Positions 44,512-54,136 are shown, numbered from the stretch's first letter. The stretch: 64,000 nt of DNA from CAILKP01 sp038231815 (GCA_038231815.1 JBBRKQ010000009.1:1-64000); one strand, 5' to 3'. Notes: generated from the letters alone by a model not told the origin. Translations and numbers: made by a program.

Positions 44512-47500
44512 TTAGCGGCGACGACGAGCGGCAAACAGGCCGGCGAGGCCGAGCATCGCTGCGGCACCGGGGCTCGGCAGGTGCAGGTATCCGTTGCCCC
44601 ATGCAACGACAGTCTGGTTTGCGCCGAACAGTGAGTTCAGCCAGATCCAGTTACCGTTTTCGCGAACATAGACGTTGATGTTGTCCAGATAGAGCGTTGA
44701 TCCGTTGTTCAACTGGAGCGCATCGAATGCGGTGCCCTGTCCGAGGCCAAAGACATAGAGCGCTTCGCTGAGATTCGCGCCGCGGTTACCGTTGTCGAAT
44801 AACTCGAGCATCTGCATCTGTGCAACGGCCGTGGCGGAACCCAGCACCAGTCGTCCGATACCGAAGTTCCCACTGTTGCCGGGGTTGAGTGGCCCGACAT
44901 CAAGCCCAGCCGCCTCATAGAAGTGCAGGCCCGGTGCGGCGAAGCTCACGATAGCCTGCTGCATAACCCAGCCCGTTTCGTTGGTGCCGTAGTTGTAAAT
45001 GTGCTTGCCAACTTCAAGTGTTGCGCCGGGGGCCACGGTCAGTGATCCGCCCCGGAACTGCAGCGACCGGGTGATGCTCATCGAAGAATCTACATCTGCG
45101 ATGCTTGCCGCAGATTGGGCTGGCAGCGAGAGGTCGCCGAACTCGATCCGACCTCCAAGGCTTGCGGTGAAGCTCGCCGTCGGCGTGCGGTAGTAACTTG
45201 ATGAGTTAATGTTGGTGATGGGGCCCAGCCTTAGCACCGAGCCGAGGTCGCGAGCGCTGAACGCAAGTTCATCGTCCTCGTAAAACCGGGTGACGGAGAT
45301 GTCGCGGAGCCCGGTCATGTTGATCTGGCCACCGTTGGTCGCGCGTATGCCGATCGTGTCGCGGCCGCTGTCGGTTTGGAACGTCAGCGAGCGGACGCTG
45401 TTGAGGCTGAGCGTGCTACCCGCTCCATCGGCGCTGTACAGATTGTACGAACCGCGCCAGTAGTCTTGGGTGGCAACATTCACTGCTGAAACAGCCGAGA
45501 AGCTCCGCCCGTCACTCACACCCAGAAGGGTCTGGTCGATGTTTGAGAGTGTGCCGATATTTAGGGTGCCGCTCGAGGCACCGATCTGCAGGTTGGATTG
45601 CTGCAGCGTCGTCATATTCGGGGCGTTGAGTGTGCCGCCCGTGGCCACGTTAAACGCCACCCTCTGGCCGGTTGCGAGCGCGGGCAGGTTCATTGTGTTG
45701 CCGGTGCCGACAGTAAACAGAACGCGGTCGTTGCGATTACCGTTCAGGGCGATGGTTTGGAGCTGATTCAGATTCATCGTCGAGCCGGCGCCCGTCAGTT
45801 CAAAGTTCAGTGTGTCATCTTCACCCGGCTGGATGTTGATGCTGCGTAAGCCTGAGAGGTTGACACTGCCGCCATCGCGGGCTGCGATGGTGTACTGGTT
45901 CTGGCCGCTGATGCCGTATGTGATGTTCTGGATGCCCGAGGCATTCAGGACGGAGCCAGCGCCTGTGGCAGAGAGGATGTCGATGTTGGCGTTGTTGTAG
46001 TAGTAGATGATGTTGTACGTTGGATCGGCGAGCTGACTGCCGAAGATGGCGCCGCCGGAGACCAAGAAGCGGGAGTTGTCGATGTTGGTCAGTGTGCCGG
46101 TGGTAGGAATTTGCCCGGGAGCGATGTTAAAGGTGGTCGAGGTTGCGGTAGCAAGGGCTGGCAGGTTCAAGGAGGCGCCAGCTCCTAGTGAGTAGCTGAA
46201 GCGGTCGACGCTCGTTAAGGCCGGAAGGTTTAGCGTGCGGCCTGCTGCCAGTGTTATGCTGCTGGAGTTGAAGGTGGCCAGCAAGGGTGCGGTCATACTC
46301 GCACCTTCGCCGATGTTGATGCTTGAGAGGCTGAGCGTGTTCAGCAGCGGAGCGCTGAGTGTGGCGCCTGTGCCGAGGTTGAACTCGGTCCGGCCGGCGG
46401 TCAGCAGCGATGGGAGGCTCTGGGTTTGGCTTGTGCCGACGTTGAATTGGACGCGTTCGTTGCTGTTGCCGTTGCCAAGTGTGATGTTGGCCAAGGCCGT
46501 GAGAACAATGGTGCCGCTGTCGGTATTAAATCGCAGGAGATCATCATCACCGTTATTGATGGAGATGGTGGTGAGACCTGAAAGATTGACCACTCCACCG
46601 TTGCGAGCGGCGATGGTCATGGCCGTGCGACCGTAGTTTGTGGTGTAGTTGATCGTCCGGATGCTGGAGAGATTCAGGATGCTGCCAACGCCGGTGGCGG
46701 TAAACAGATCAAAGTCGCTGCCAAAATAGTTCTGGCCCGTTTGGTAGTTCCAGGCCGTGGCGGTCACGCGGTTGTAATTCAGGCCTCCCGAGACACGGAT
46801 TGCTGACCGGTCAATGTTGTTCAGCAACCCTGTCGTCACACCCCACGTCGGTGTGGGTTCAAGCAATGTTTCGGTCAGGGCACTCAGGTTCGGGGCACTG
46901 AAGCCTGCACCGCCGCTCAGATTCCACAGGACCTTGCTGGCGCTGGTCAGTGAGGGAAGGTTGAAGGTGTAGCCACTGTCAGCATTAAAATTCACGCGAT
47001 CATTACCGTTGCCCGGCATCGTTATGGTCGTCAGCCCCGTCAGGTTCATGCTCGATCCGGCGCCAAGCACCTCAAAGTGCAGGTAGTCATCCTCTCCCGG
47101 GTACACGCTGGCCGTCGTTAGCCCAGCCAAGTTCACGCTGCCACCATCACGTGCGGCGATTCGCAGGTTGTACTGGCCGGAACTCGCGTACTGAATGCTC
47201 GTCATCGTCGGCAGATTGAGCTGGCTTCCCGCACCGGTCGCCGTCAGCAGGTCCGCGTTGGTGTTGTAAATGTAGTTGTTGGTGTAGGCGGTCGCGGTGA
47301 GCCCGCCAAGCACCTTTCCGCCCGACACCAGCAGCCGCGTGCCGTTGATGTTGCTCAGCGGTCCGAGATTGAGGGTGTACCCGGTTGTCAGTGAAAGCGT
47401 GCTGTTGGTCAGCGTCGCCAGGTTTGGCATGTTCAGCGTTGAGCCAGCCCCCAGCGAGAGAGTCAGCGAGGTGGAGGTCGTCAGAGCTGGCAGGGAGACT

Positions 47501-49617
47501 GTCGTGCCGCTGCCCAGCGTCAGTGAGGAGTCGGTGAGCGTGTTGAGAGTCGGTGCGGCAAACGTTGCCAGGGGTGAAAGTTGCAAGTCCATCCGATTTG
47601 CGCTGGTCAGCGCTGGAAGCGACATGCCCGTCCCGCCACCCACGGTAAAGCGTGTGCGACCGCTGTTGATATTGGTGATTGTTGCGAGGCTTGACAGATT
47701 GATTGATGAGCCCGTCCCCGCGGTCGAGAAATTCAGGGTGTCATCATCCCCGTTGTAGTTGCTGACGTTCGTCACCCCCGAAAGATTGATGGTGCCGCCA
47801 TCGACAGCTTCAATGGCGATGACGTTTGGGCCGCTGTTTGTCGCGTACCGGATTCGCTGTACTCCGGCGAGATTCAGCTGTGTGCCGGCACCAGTGGCCG
47901 ACAGCATCGTGAAATTGCCACCATAGAAGTAGGCCATCAGGTAATCAGTGTCGGCGAATCCGGAAACCACCGCCCCGCCGGTCGCCAGGATTCGCGTGCT
48001 GTCAAACTCGGTGATGCTACCAAAGGTAAACGGCGTGGCTGCGTTGATGTTAAGCGTTGTCTGAGTGAGTGTTGTCAGGTTTGGCGCCGTCAGGGTCGCG
48101 CCAGCTGCCAGATTAAAATCAACTCGTGATGCGCTCGTCAAGGCGGGCAGGTTCAGCGAGCGTCCTGCACCAATCGTAAAACGTGTCCGGTCGTTGGTAT
48201 TGCCGATTCCTGTAATCGTTGCAAGGCTGTTGAGATTGATCGAACTCCCAGCCCCGGTAATTTCAAAGTTGATCGTCTCATCCTGCCCGCCGATTGCTCC
48301 CACGGTTGTCAGCCCAGACAGGTTGATGACGCCGCCATTGCGAGCCGCGATGGTGACTGTATTTTGTCCGGTGTTGGTGCCAATTGCAAGTGAGGAAATG
48401 CCGCTCAGATTCAGTGTCGATCCCGCGCCTGTCGCCGAGTACAGGTCGTAGTCACCACCCCAGTAGTACGCGCTCGCAACCGCGGTTCCCGGTGCGATTG
48501 AACCAAAGCTCAGCCCATCAGCCACCGAGATTCGTGTGTTGTCGATATTGCTCAGCATCCCCGTCGTGACCGTGCGTCCGGCCGAAACCGCTATCGCGGA
48601 TTTCGTCAGACGGGTCAGGTTCGGCGCTGAGAAGCTCGAGCCCGCTTCCAAATTGATGCGAAGTCGGTCGGCGTTGACTAGGGCCGGCAGACTTTGCGAA
48701 ATACCAGTGCCCAGGTTGAATTCAACCGTGGTGCTGTCGTTGCCGCCGGTCATGTTGATGGCATTGAGCGATGCCAGGTTCATCGACCCGCCGGTATTGA
48801 CGTTGATCGATACGTAGTCGTCCTCACCGTTGGCGTTGGCAATCGACTGCAGACCCGACAGATTTATGCTGCCGCCCTGCGTGGCAGTGAGGTCAAAGAA
48901 ATCACGGCCGTAACTCGATCCGCCAAATACCAGCGTCGCGACCGATGCCGCGTTGAACTGGCTGCCCACCCCGCTGGCGGTTGCTAATGACTGCGACAAA
49001 TCGCTGTACGCATATACATAAGTATTCCAACTCGTCGCTCCCAGCGTGATTCTTCCACCATTGGTCGCGCTAAATCGTGAGTACGGATTCAGCACGCACG
49101 AAGTTCCCGTCGCTTGGAACGTGCTGGCACCATCAACCCGAACCCACCCATTGATAATCGCATCGTCCAGTACTCGGAACGTCCGGTTCAGCCCGACAAT
49201 GAACGTGGAGTTGCCCAGCGTGAAATCCTGAAGGTTGATAATCGACGGTGTTGAGATATCTAGCTGGACCGTGCTGCCATCGCCGATCACCGCGCTGAAC
49301 AGATTCGTCCCGTTGTTCACCGGCACATCGCTGGCCCCACCACCCGACCAGTTCCCGGCGCCGCCGTAGTTGTCGCTGCCGCCCCCTCGCGTCCAAGTCA
49401 AGACAGTGCCGTTCTGCGCCATTGAGGCTGTGCCGCTTGCCAGTATTAACGCGGCAGTCGTCAGCCCGAAAAGCCTCCCCGTTTTACGGGAGGACCGCCG
49501 CGGCAAGGAGTGCAAACCGCCTCCGAGGCTCACTCCCGTTGCCCCAGTGTGATTCGACGAAACGGTCGAGGCGATGTGCGTCGTGGTGGGAACGATGATT
49601 GAACTGGTTCGTAGCAT
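44512..49617 (-). CDS. Exported beta-strand repeat protein with PEP-CTERM-like anchor
   Basis: About 1701 residues from ATG 49617, with GGAG about ten bases upstream; the longer frame to 49797 has no signal character. A long basic n-region leads to the signal core GRLFGLTTAALILASGTASMA|Q. Seven repeat units follow, marked by SATGAGSxLNLSGI..., TIAARNGGxVNLSGLTTI, GDDDxLxFxxxGxGSSMNL, NDRVxFxxGxG and LPALTSA...APNLxTLT. This is a long beta-solenoid-like array. The C-terminus YLHLPSPGAAAMLGLAGLFAARRRR is a PEP-CTERM-type sorting tail (Pro-x-Pro variant, one helix, Arg cluster), so the protein is probably cut and anchored by an exosortase encoded elsewhere. It lies 106 bases upstream of the giant CARDB gene on the same strand and may share its transcript. 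Confidence 0.9.
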   Translation of the reverse strand: MLRTSSIIVPTTTHIASTVSSNHTGATGVSLGGGLHSLPRRSSRKTGRLFGLTTAALILASGTASMAQNGTVLTWTRGGGSDNYGGAGNWSGGGASDVPVNNGTNLFSAVIGDGSTVQLDISTPSIINLQDFTLGNSTFIVGLNRTFRVLDDAIINGWVRVDGASTFQATGTSCVLNPYSRFSATNGGRITLGATSWNTYVYAYSDLSQSLATASGVGSQFNAASVATLVFGGSSYGRDFFDLTATQGGSINLSGLQSIANANGEDDYVSINVNTGGSMNLASLNAINMTGGNDSTTVEFNLGTGISQSLPALVNADRLRINLEAGSSFSAPNLTRLTKSAIAVSAGRTVTTGMLSNIDNTRISVADGLSFGSIAPGTAVASAYYWGGDYDLYSATGAGSTLNLSGISSLAIGTNTGQNTVTIAARNGGVINLSGLTTVGAIGGQDETINFEITGAGSSINLNSLATITGIGNTNDRTRFTIGAGRSLNLPALTSASRVDFNLAAGATLTAPNLTTLTQTTLNINAATPFTFGSITEFDSTRILATGGAVVSGFADTDYLMAYFYGGNFTMLSATGAGTQLNLAGVQRIRYATNSGPNVIAIEAVDGGTINLSGVTNVSNYNGDDDTLNFSTAGTGSSINLSSLATITNINSGRTRFTVGGGTGMSLPALTSANRMDLQLSPLATFAAPTLNTLTDSSLTLGSGTTVSLPALTTSTSLTLSLGAGSTLNMPNLATLTNSTLSLTTGYTLNLGPLSNINGTRLLVSGGKVLGGLTATAYTNNYIYNTNADLLTATGAGSQLNLPTMTSIQYASSGQYNLRIAARDGGSVNLAGLTTASVYPGEDDYLHFEVLGAGSSMNLTGLTTITMPGNGNDRVNFNADSGYTFNLPSLTSASKVLWNLSGGAGFSAPNLSALTETLLEPTPTWGVTTGLLNNIDRSAIRVSGGLNYNRVTATAWNYQTGQNYFGSDFDLFTATGVGSILNLSSIRTINYTTNYGRTAMTIAARNGGVVNLSGLTTISINNGDDDLLRFNTDSGTIVLTALANITLGNGNSNERVQFNVGTSQTQSLPSLLTAGRTEFNLGTGATLSAPLLNTLSLSSINIGEGASMTAPLLATFNSSSITLAAGRTLNLPALTSVDRFSYSLGAGASLNLPALATATSTTFNIAPGQIPTTGTLTNIDNSRFLVSGGAIFGSQLADPTYNIIYYYNNANIDILSATGAGSVLNASGIQNITYGISGQNQYTIAARDGGSVNLSGLRSINIQPGEDDTLNFELTGAGSTMNLNQLQTIALNGNRNDRVLFTVGTGNTMNLPALATGQRVAFNVATGGTLNAPNMTTLQQSNLQIGASSGTLNIGTLSNIDQTLLGVSDGRSFSAVSAVNVATQDYWRGSYNLYSADGAGSTLSLNSVRSLTFQTDSGRDTIGIRATNGGQINMTGLRDISVTRFYEDDELAFSARDLGSVLRLGPITNINSSSYYRTPTASFTASLGGRIEFGDLSLPAQSAASIADVDSSMSITRSLQFRGGSLTVAPGATLEVGKHIYNYGTNETGWVMQQAIVSFAAPGLHFYEAAGLDVGPLNPGNSGNFGIGRLVLGSATAVAQMQMLELFDNGNRGANLSEALYVFGLGQGTAFDALQLNNGSTLYLDNINVYVRENGNWIWLNSLFGANQTVVAWGNGYLHLPSPGAAAMLGLAGLFAARRRR

Positions 49618-50056
49618 GATGCAAACTCCGCAAAGGATCCGTGACTCTGAGCAGGGCGGAAGAAATGGCGAGCAAAATTGCCGACTGATTGTCTGGCAAC
49701 GATTTAACGCGTCCGATAAACAGGCAACGATGCCATCGCCTGCCGCCTCCGTGAAGACAAAAACATACGTGGCACCATCAAAGGGTGCTGTTTTCAAGCT
49801 GATTTTCGTGCCATTCGAGAGAATTCCCGAAGAGCTTAGCCGGCATTCTCTTTAAAACTACTCCGTGGGCTATATCCAGACTATCTCCGAAGCGAGTTTT
49901 GTCAAGGGAAGCGGCGGTAACAAGTTAAAAATATTTTACGAACTTTGAGTTGGTGCTTGCGGTTCGCCGGAGATCTGGTACACTTCTTTACCCGTTGTGT
50001 GCGCCCGTGCAGCGGCTCGTATCGATGTCCATTTCCAGAGCAGAGGAGACCTTCCC
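49618..50056. other. Divergent intergenic region
   Basis: 439 bases between the minus-strand repeat protein and the plus-strand lectin-like gene. It contains an AT-rich block around 49925-49940 (TAAAA-ATA-TTTTA palindrome) and the promoter candidate described separately. No gene is supported here. Confidence 0.45.
49957..49984 (+). promoter_or_regulatory. Candidate promoter of the lectin-dockerin gene
   Basis: TTGCGG (49957-49962), a 16-bp spacer and TACACT (49979-49984) resemble a housekeeping -35/-10 pair. They lie about 70 bases before ATG 50057, which has a GAGGAG ribosome site eight bases upstream. Confidence 0.5.
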
Positions 50057-51547
50057 ATGAATCGCTTGTACATTGCGGCCGCCTCTGTAGCGTTGACCAG
50101 TGCTGTCGTTTGCGCCCAGCCAGTCAACGATTTTTGCAACTCCCCCGCGACCATCTCCGGCTCCGGTTCATTTTTCTTTACAACCATCTTCGCGACTACC
50201 GATGGTCCGTCCCTTCCCGGCTGCGCCGCCGGTACCGCCTTCAATGATGTCTGGTTCTGCTGGACCGCTCCCGCAACCGGCCGGTTCGTCTTTAGTACTT
50301 GTGGCAGCACCTCTCTCGATACTGTTCTGGCCATCTACCCACTTTGTGGCTGCCCGGCGTTGTCCCAAGCTCCACTCGTCTGCAATGACGATTTTTGCGG
50401 CACACAAAGTCGCGCCGAACTGGACGCTACCGCAAATGCCCAGTACTTTGTTCGAGTCGGTACCTATGCCGAATCACAGGCCGGTTTTGGTAACCTGACC
50501 ATCGCTTCGATTTCCGGTGGCTCTGCCGGAGACAATTGCCCCACCGCCTTGGTCGCCTTGGTCGGTAGCCCAAACACTTTTACACTCAGTACCGCAACAT
50601 CCGAGCTCCCCGCGAATCTTCCCATCGGCTGCGGCGATGGCCGCATCTACAACGATGTCTGGTTTTCAATGACCCCGGACCGCGCCGGCCCCTACCGGGT
50701 CTCCACCTGCGGTCAATCTGCTGTCGATACGGTCATGGCCGTTTACCAAGGGCCCATCTGCCCCAGCGGAAGCGATCAACCGCTCATCTGCAGTGACGAT
50801 GCCTGCGGCAGTCAGTCCTCGCTGGTCTTTTCCGGATACCCCGATCGCCCGTACTTTATCCGCATCGGCGGCTACGACGCCTCCAGCCGCGGCAGTGGCA
50901 CCTTCACCCTCACCTCGGCCATCCTCGCCGGCCCCATCAGCGATCCTGCAGCAACCCGTCAGTACTACCTGCTCGACTCTATGTCCTGGGCCGAGGCAAA
51001 CGCTGCCGCACAAGTCATGGGTGGCACTCTGGTTGCCGTAAACAACACGGGCGAAAACGATTTTGTGCGCACAAATGTGCTCCGGGCCGGTGGTGTCGAC
51101 CGCCTCGGATGGCTCGGTCTCAGCGATGCGGCATCCCCCGGCGTGTTCACATGGACCAGCGGCGAGCCGCTCACCTTTACCTCTTGGGCCGCCAGCCAGC
51201 CCCGCGTTTCCATCACAGAGAACTACGGTGTGATCGATAGCCGCTCTGGTCGCTGGTCCACGCGAGTCAATCAACCCGCCCTCGATCAGATCTTCGGTAT
51301 CGTCGAAGTCGGCGGTCCCGTCGTCCCGGTGTGCCGCGCTGATATCGTCGGTGCAGGCGGTCCTCCGGGCGACGGTGTGGTCGACGGCAGCGACTTCATT
51401 GCCTTCATCAATTCGTTTTCAATCGGCGATCCCACGATCGATCCTGCGGCTGATATCTCCGGCCCCGGTGGCTCACCGATCCCCGACGGCATCATCGATG
51501 GCGACGACTTCATCGCCTTCCTAAACGCCTTCTCCGCCGGTTGCTAA
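50057..51547 (+). CDS. Secreted C-type-lectin-like protein with GC-type dockerin
   Basis: 496 residues; signal peptide MNRLYIAAASVALTSAVVCA|QP. Two PPC-like Cys-rich beta modules follow, obvious duplicates: FNDVWFCWTAPATGRFVFSTCG...CNDDFCG and YNDVWFSMTPDRAGPYRVSTCG...CSDDACG. Residues about 300-405 match a C-type-lectin-like domain (YYLLDSMSWAEANAAAQVMGG, GENDFVRTNVL, WLGLSDAASPGVFTWTSGEPL) but lack its usual disulphide cysteines. Two GC-dockerin halves end the protein (DGVVDGSDFIAFINSF, DGIIDGDDFIAFLNAFSAGC). Probably an exported carbohydrate- or surface-binding protein. Codons are strongly C-ended, unlike the G-ended codons of the flagellar cluster. Confidence 0.92.
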   Translation: MNRLYIAAASVALTSAVVCAQPVNDFCNSPATISGSGSFFFTTIFATTDGPSLPGCAAGTAFNDVWFCWTAPATGRFVFSTCGSTSLDTVLAIYPLCGCPALSQAPLVCNDDFCGTQSRAELDATANAQYFVRVGTYAESQAGFGNLTIASISGGSAGDNCPTALVALVGSPNTFTLSTATSELPANLPIGCGDGRIYNDVWFSMTPDRAGPYRVSTCGQSAVDTVMAVYQGPICPSGSDQPLICSDDACGSQSSLVFSGYPDRPYFIRIGGYDASSRGSGTFTLTSAILAGPISDPAATRQYYLLDSMSWAEANAAAQVMGGTLVAVNNTGENDFVRTNVLRAGGVDRLGWLGLSDAASPGVFTWTSGEPLTFTSWAASQPRVSITENYGVIDSRSGRWSTRVNQPALDQIFGIVEVGGPVVPVCRADIVGAGGPPGDGVVDGSDFIAFINSFSIGDPTIDPAADISGPGGSPIPDGIIDGDDFIAFLNAFSAGC

Positions 51548-51796
51548 ACCAGCCACCGCCCCGAGCTTGCTGCCAGCGAATTCGCGAGCTACCAACCGCG
51601 CGGCTTTTGCCGATCGCGCCCGGCGACCGGCCCTCGCGCGCCCGCCGCTAGGGCCAACACCTCGCTTGGCGCCAACCGCAAAGCTAGTCTGTAGCTTCAT
51701 CACCGCACCGGTCGATAAGCCCGCAACTCCGGGCCAAATCCCGGTTTATCGTCAGACTCGCTGGATGTGAGAACCGATTGGCAGGATCGCCCCGCA

Positions 51797-53125
51797 ATGA
51801 AGCTTAAAACCTACCGCGCTGAGTCCATGGCAGCAGCACTGGCGCAAGTAAAGCGTGACCTCGGCAAAGATGCAGTCATCCTTCACACCCGGGCATACAA
51901 AGCCGGCGCGGTCCTCGGTTTTGGTGGCAAATCTGTCGTGGAAATCACCGCAAGCGATGATGCCAAACCCTCCTTGGCAAAGCATCCCCGCGACTTGGTC
52001 CCTACTCGCAACGCCCCAATTGCCATCGCCGCACCGCGAGCGGCAATTCCCCAACCAAGTGTCGCCGTAGCAATAGCACCCACTGCGAAGCTGGCCCAAA
52101 CCAGCTCCCCTGCGGCCGCCGCACCCGTTGCCGCACACGCCATCGCCGCGGCCCTTCGCGCAGAGAGCACCGCTCGCGTGACGCCTGCCGCAGCCAGCGG
52201 CACCGTGCACAACGAGCTCGCGGCCATCCGCCGCATGGTTGCCCAAGTCATGGCGTCCCAACCCGCCAGCGTCATCACCGCCGCAAACGCCGGAGGCCTC
52301 AGCGAGCCGCTGCTGACCCAGTACGCAAAGCTAATTGAAAACGAAGTCGCCCGCGAACTTGCTGGCGAACTTGTCGCAGCTCTCTCAGCTGAACTCTCCC
52401 CAAGCCAGCTCGCCGATGAAGCAACTGTCCATTCGGCCATGCTTAAAAAGCTGGAGAAGTTCATTCCCGTAGCTGACAGCCTCGCCCCCGCGGCAAGCCA
52501 GGCCGATGGCCGGCCCCTGATTCTCGCGATCATCGGCCCGACTGGTGTTGGCAAAACCACGACCATTGCCAAACTTGCCGCAAACTACGGCCTCCGTCAG
52601 GGGTGCAAAGTCGGTCTCATCACAACCGACACCTACCGCATCGCTGCCGTTGAACAGTTGCAGACCTATGCGAGCATCATGGGCATACCTCTAAAGGTGG
52701 CACAAACTGCCCTCGAAGCCAAAGCCGCCGTTCAAAGCTTTAGTGATCGGGACGTTATCCTCATCGACACTGCTGGCCGTTCGCCGTCAGACTCGACGCG
52801 TCTCTCGCACCTTGCCGATATTCTGGCGCTCACCCAGCCCCATGAAACCCACCTCGCGCTGTGTACCACATCGGGTCAGGCGTCGCTCCTGCGAACCATC
52901 GAAAGCTTCGCCCCGTTAAATCCCAATCGCATCATCCTCACCAAGCTTGATGAGGCAACCTCAATCGGCGTGCTGCTCAGCGTCCTCCGTCGCACCACGC
53001 ACCAACTCCGCGGCGCTCAGTGCAGCTTCATCACCACTGGTCAGCAGGTTCCGGCAGATATCGAGCCCTCCCGCCCTGAGCGGCTTGCTGGCTTGTTGCT
53101 TGACGGCATCGCGTCCAACCCATAA
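51797..53125 (+). CDS. flhF: Flagellar placement GTPase FlhF
   Basis: SRP-type GTPase that sets flagellar position and number at the membrane, about 442 residues. The N-terminal B domain begins MKLKTYRAESMAAALAQVKRDLGKDAVILHTR, the typical FlhF start, then a variable Ala/Pro linker. The NG domain has G1 IIGPTGVGKTTTIAKLAA (near residue 245), ITTDTYRIAAVEQLQTYA, G3 VILIDTAGRSPSD, and the late ILTKLDEATSIGVLLSVL. All nucleotide-binding motifs are intact. ATG 51797 follows AGGA; the frame opens at 51767. The gene is isolated from the flagellar cluster by about 30 kb and has no flhG/fleN neighbour in this window. Confidence 0.95.
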   Translation: MKLKTYRAESMAAALAQVKRDLGKDAVILHTRAYKAGAVLGFGGKSVVEITASDDAKPSLAKHPRDLVPTRNAPIAIAAPRAAIPQPSVAVAIAPTAKLAQTSSPAAAAPVAAHAIAAALRAESTARVTPAAASGTVHNELAAIRRMVAQVMASQPASVITAANAGGLSEPLLTQYAKLIENEVARELAGELVAALSAELSPSQLADEATVHSAMLKKLEKFIPVADSLAPAASQADGRPLILAIIGPTGVGKTTTIAKLAANYGLRQGCKVGLITTDTYRIAAVEQLQTYASIMGIPLKVAQTALEAKAAVQSFSDRDVILIDTAGRSPSDSTRLSHLADILALTQPHETHLALCTTSGQASLLRTIESFAPLNPNRIILTKLDEATSIGVLLSVLRRTTHQLRGAQCSFITTGQQVPADIEPSRPERLAGLLLDGIASNP

Positions 53126-53143
53126 CAGCAAGTCGACCGATTC

Positions 53144-54136
53144 TCAAAGCTTCATTGCCTTGAACATCGCCTTTCCCATCTCCGCTGGGCTGTCGGCAAT
53201 CACACACTTGGCCCCCGCCAGAGCCTTCACCTTTCCGTCCGCCGTGCCAGATCCATCGGCTTCAATAATTGCACCCGCGTGGCCCATTCGCCTTCCGGCC
53301 GGTGCCGTTCGCCCCGCAATAAAAGCCGCGACAGGCTTGGTCACGTACCGCTTGATGAACTCCGCGGCATCCTCCTCATCACTGCCACCAATTTCCCCGA
53401 TCAGCAAGATCCCGTCCGTTGCCGGGTCATCCTGGAACATCCGCAGCACGTCGATGTGATTCACCCCGCGAATCGGATCGCCGCCAATGCCCACACACGT
53501 GCTCTGCGCAAATCCCAGTGAGCTGGTTTGCCATACAGCCTCATACGTCAGCGTGCCAGAGCGGCTGACAATGCCGATGGATTTGCCGAGCTTGCTCTGG
53601 CTGATATGCGTGTTGATGTACCCCGGCATGATGCCGATTTTGCATCCCGCCGTCGTGTAAGTCTCGTTGCCACTGGTGCCCGCTCCGGTCTTTGGCCCCG
53701 GCGTAATCACGCCCGGGCAGTTCGGGCCAACCAAAACCACCTTGTCCCAGTTGCAGAGCCGAAACCCGCCGACGTCCGAAAAGCCGTTGATCGCATCCAG
53801 CTGTGCACGCACCTTCACCATGTCCTGCACCGGCACCCCCTCGGTGATGCAGCAAACAAGTTTGAGCCCCGCCGCCGCCGCCTCCAGCACCGCATCCGCC
53901 GCTCCGACCGGGGGAACAAAAATCATCGTCGCCGTGGCGCCCGTCGACCGCACCGCTTGCGCCACGGTATCAAAAATCGGCAAGCCATTCTCATCCTTGT
54001 GCCCACCCTTACCCGGCGTAACGCCGCCCACCAGCCGGGTGCCGTAATTCAGGCAACCCTTGGTGTGCTGGGCACCGAAGGAACCAGTAATACCCTGACA
54101 AAGAACGCGTGTGGTGTTATCAACGAGAATGGCCAT
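53144..54136 (-). CDS. sucD: Succinyl-CoA ligase (ADP/GDP-forming) alpha subunit
   Basis: TCA-cycle enzyme making succinate and NTP from succinyl-CoA; the alpha subunit binds CoA and carries the phospho-histidine. The roughly 330-residue protein starts MAILVDNTTRVLCQGITGSFGAQHTKG (CoA-binding Rossmann domain, GTRLVGGVTPGKGG). It has VLVGPNCPGVITPG and the active-site His in RRMGHAGAI. It is about 40 residues longer than E. coli SucD because of insertions around NGFSDVGGFRLCNWDKV and GPKTGAGTSGNETYTTAG. The beta-subunit gene sucC is not adjacent. The frame is open to 54550 but only the part from ATG 54136 matches. Confidence 0.97.
   Translation of the reverse strand: MAILVDNTTRVLCQGITGSFGAQHTKGCLNYGTRLVGGVTPGKGGHKDENGLPIFDTVAQAVRSTGATATMIFVPPVGAADAVLEAAAAGLKLVCCITEGVPVQDMVKVRAQLDAINGFSDVGGFRLCNWDKVVLVGPNCPGVITPGPKTGAGTSGNETYTTAGCKIGIMPGYINTHISQSKLGKSIGIVSRSGTLTYEAVWQTSSLGFAQSTCVGIGGDPIRGVNHIDVLRMFQDDPATDGILLIGEIGGSDEEDAAEFIKRYVTKPVAAFIAGRTAPAGRRMGHAGAIIEADGSGTADGKVKALAGAKCVIADSPAEMGKAMFKAMKL

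Noticed and set aside
49618..49797. 60-codon upstream extension of the beta-strand repeat protein
   Set aside because: The extension precedes a good start with ribosome site and would put 60 unrelated residues before the signal peptide.
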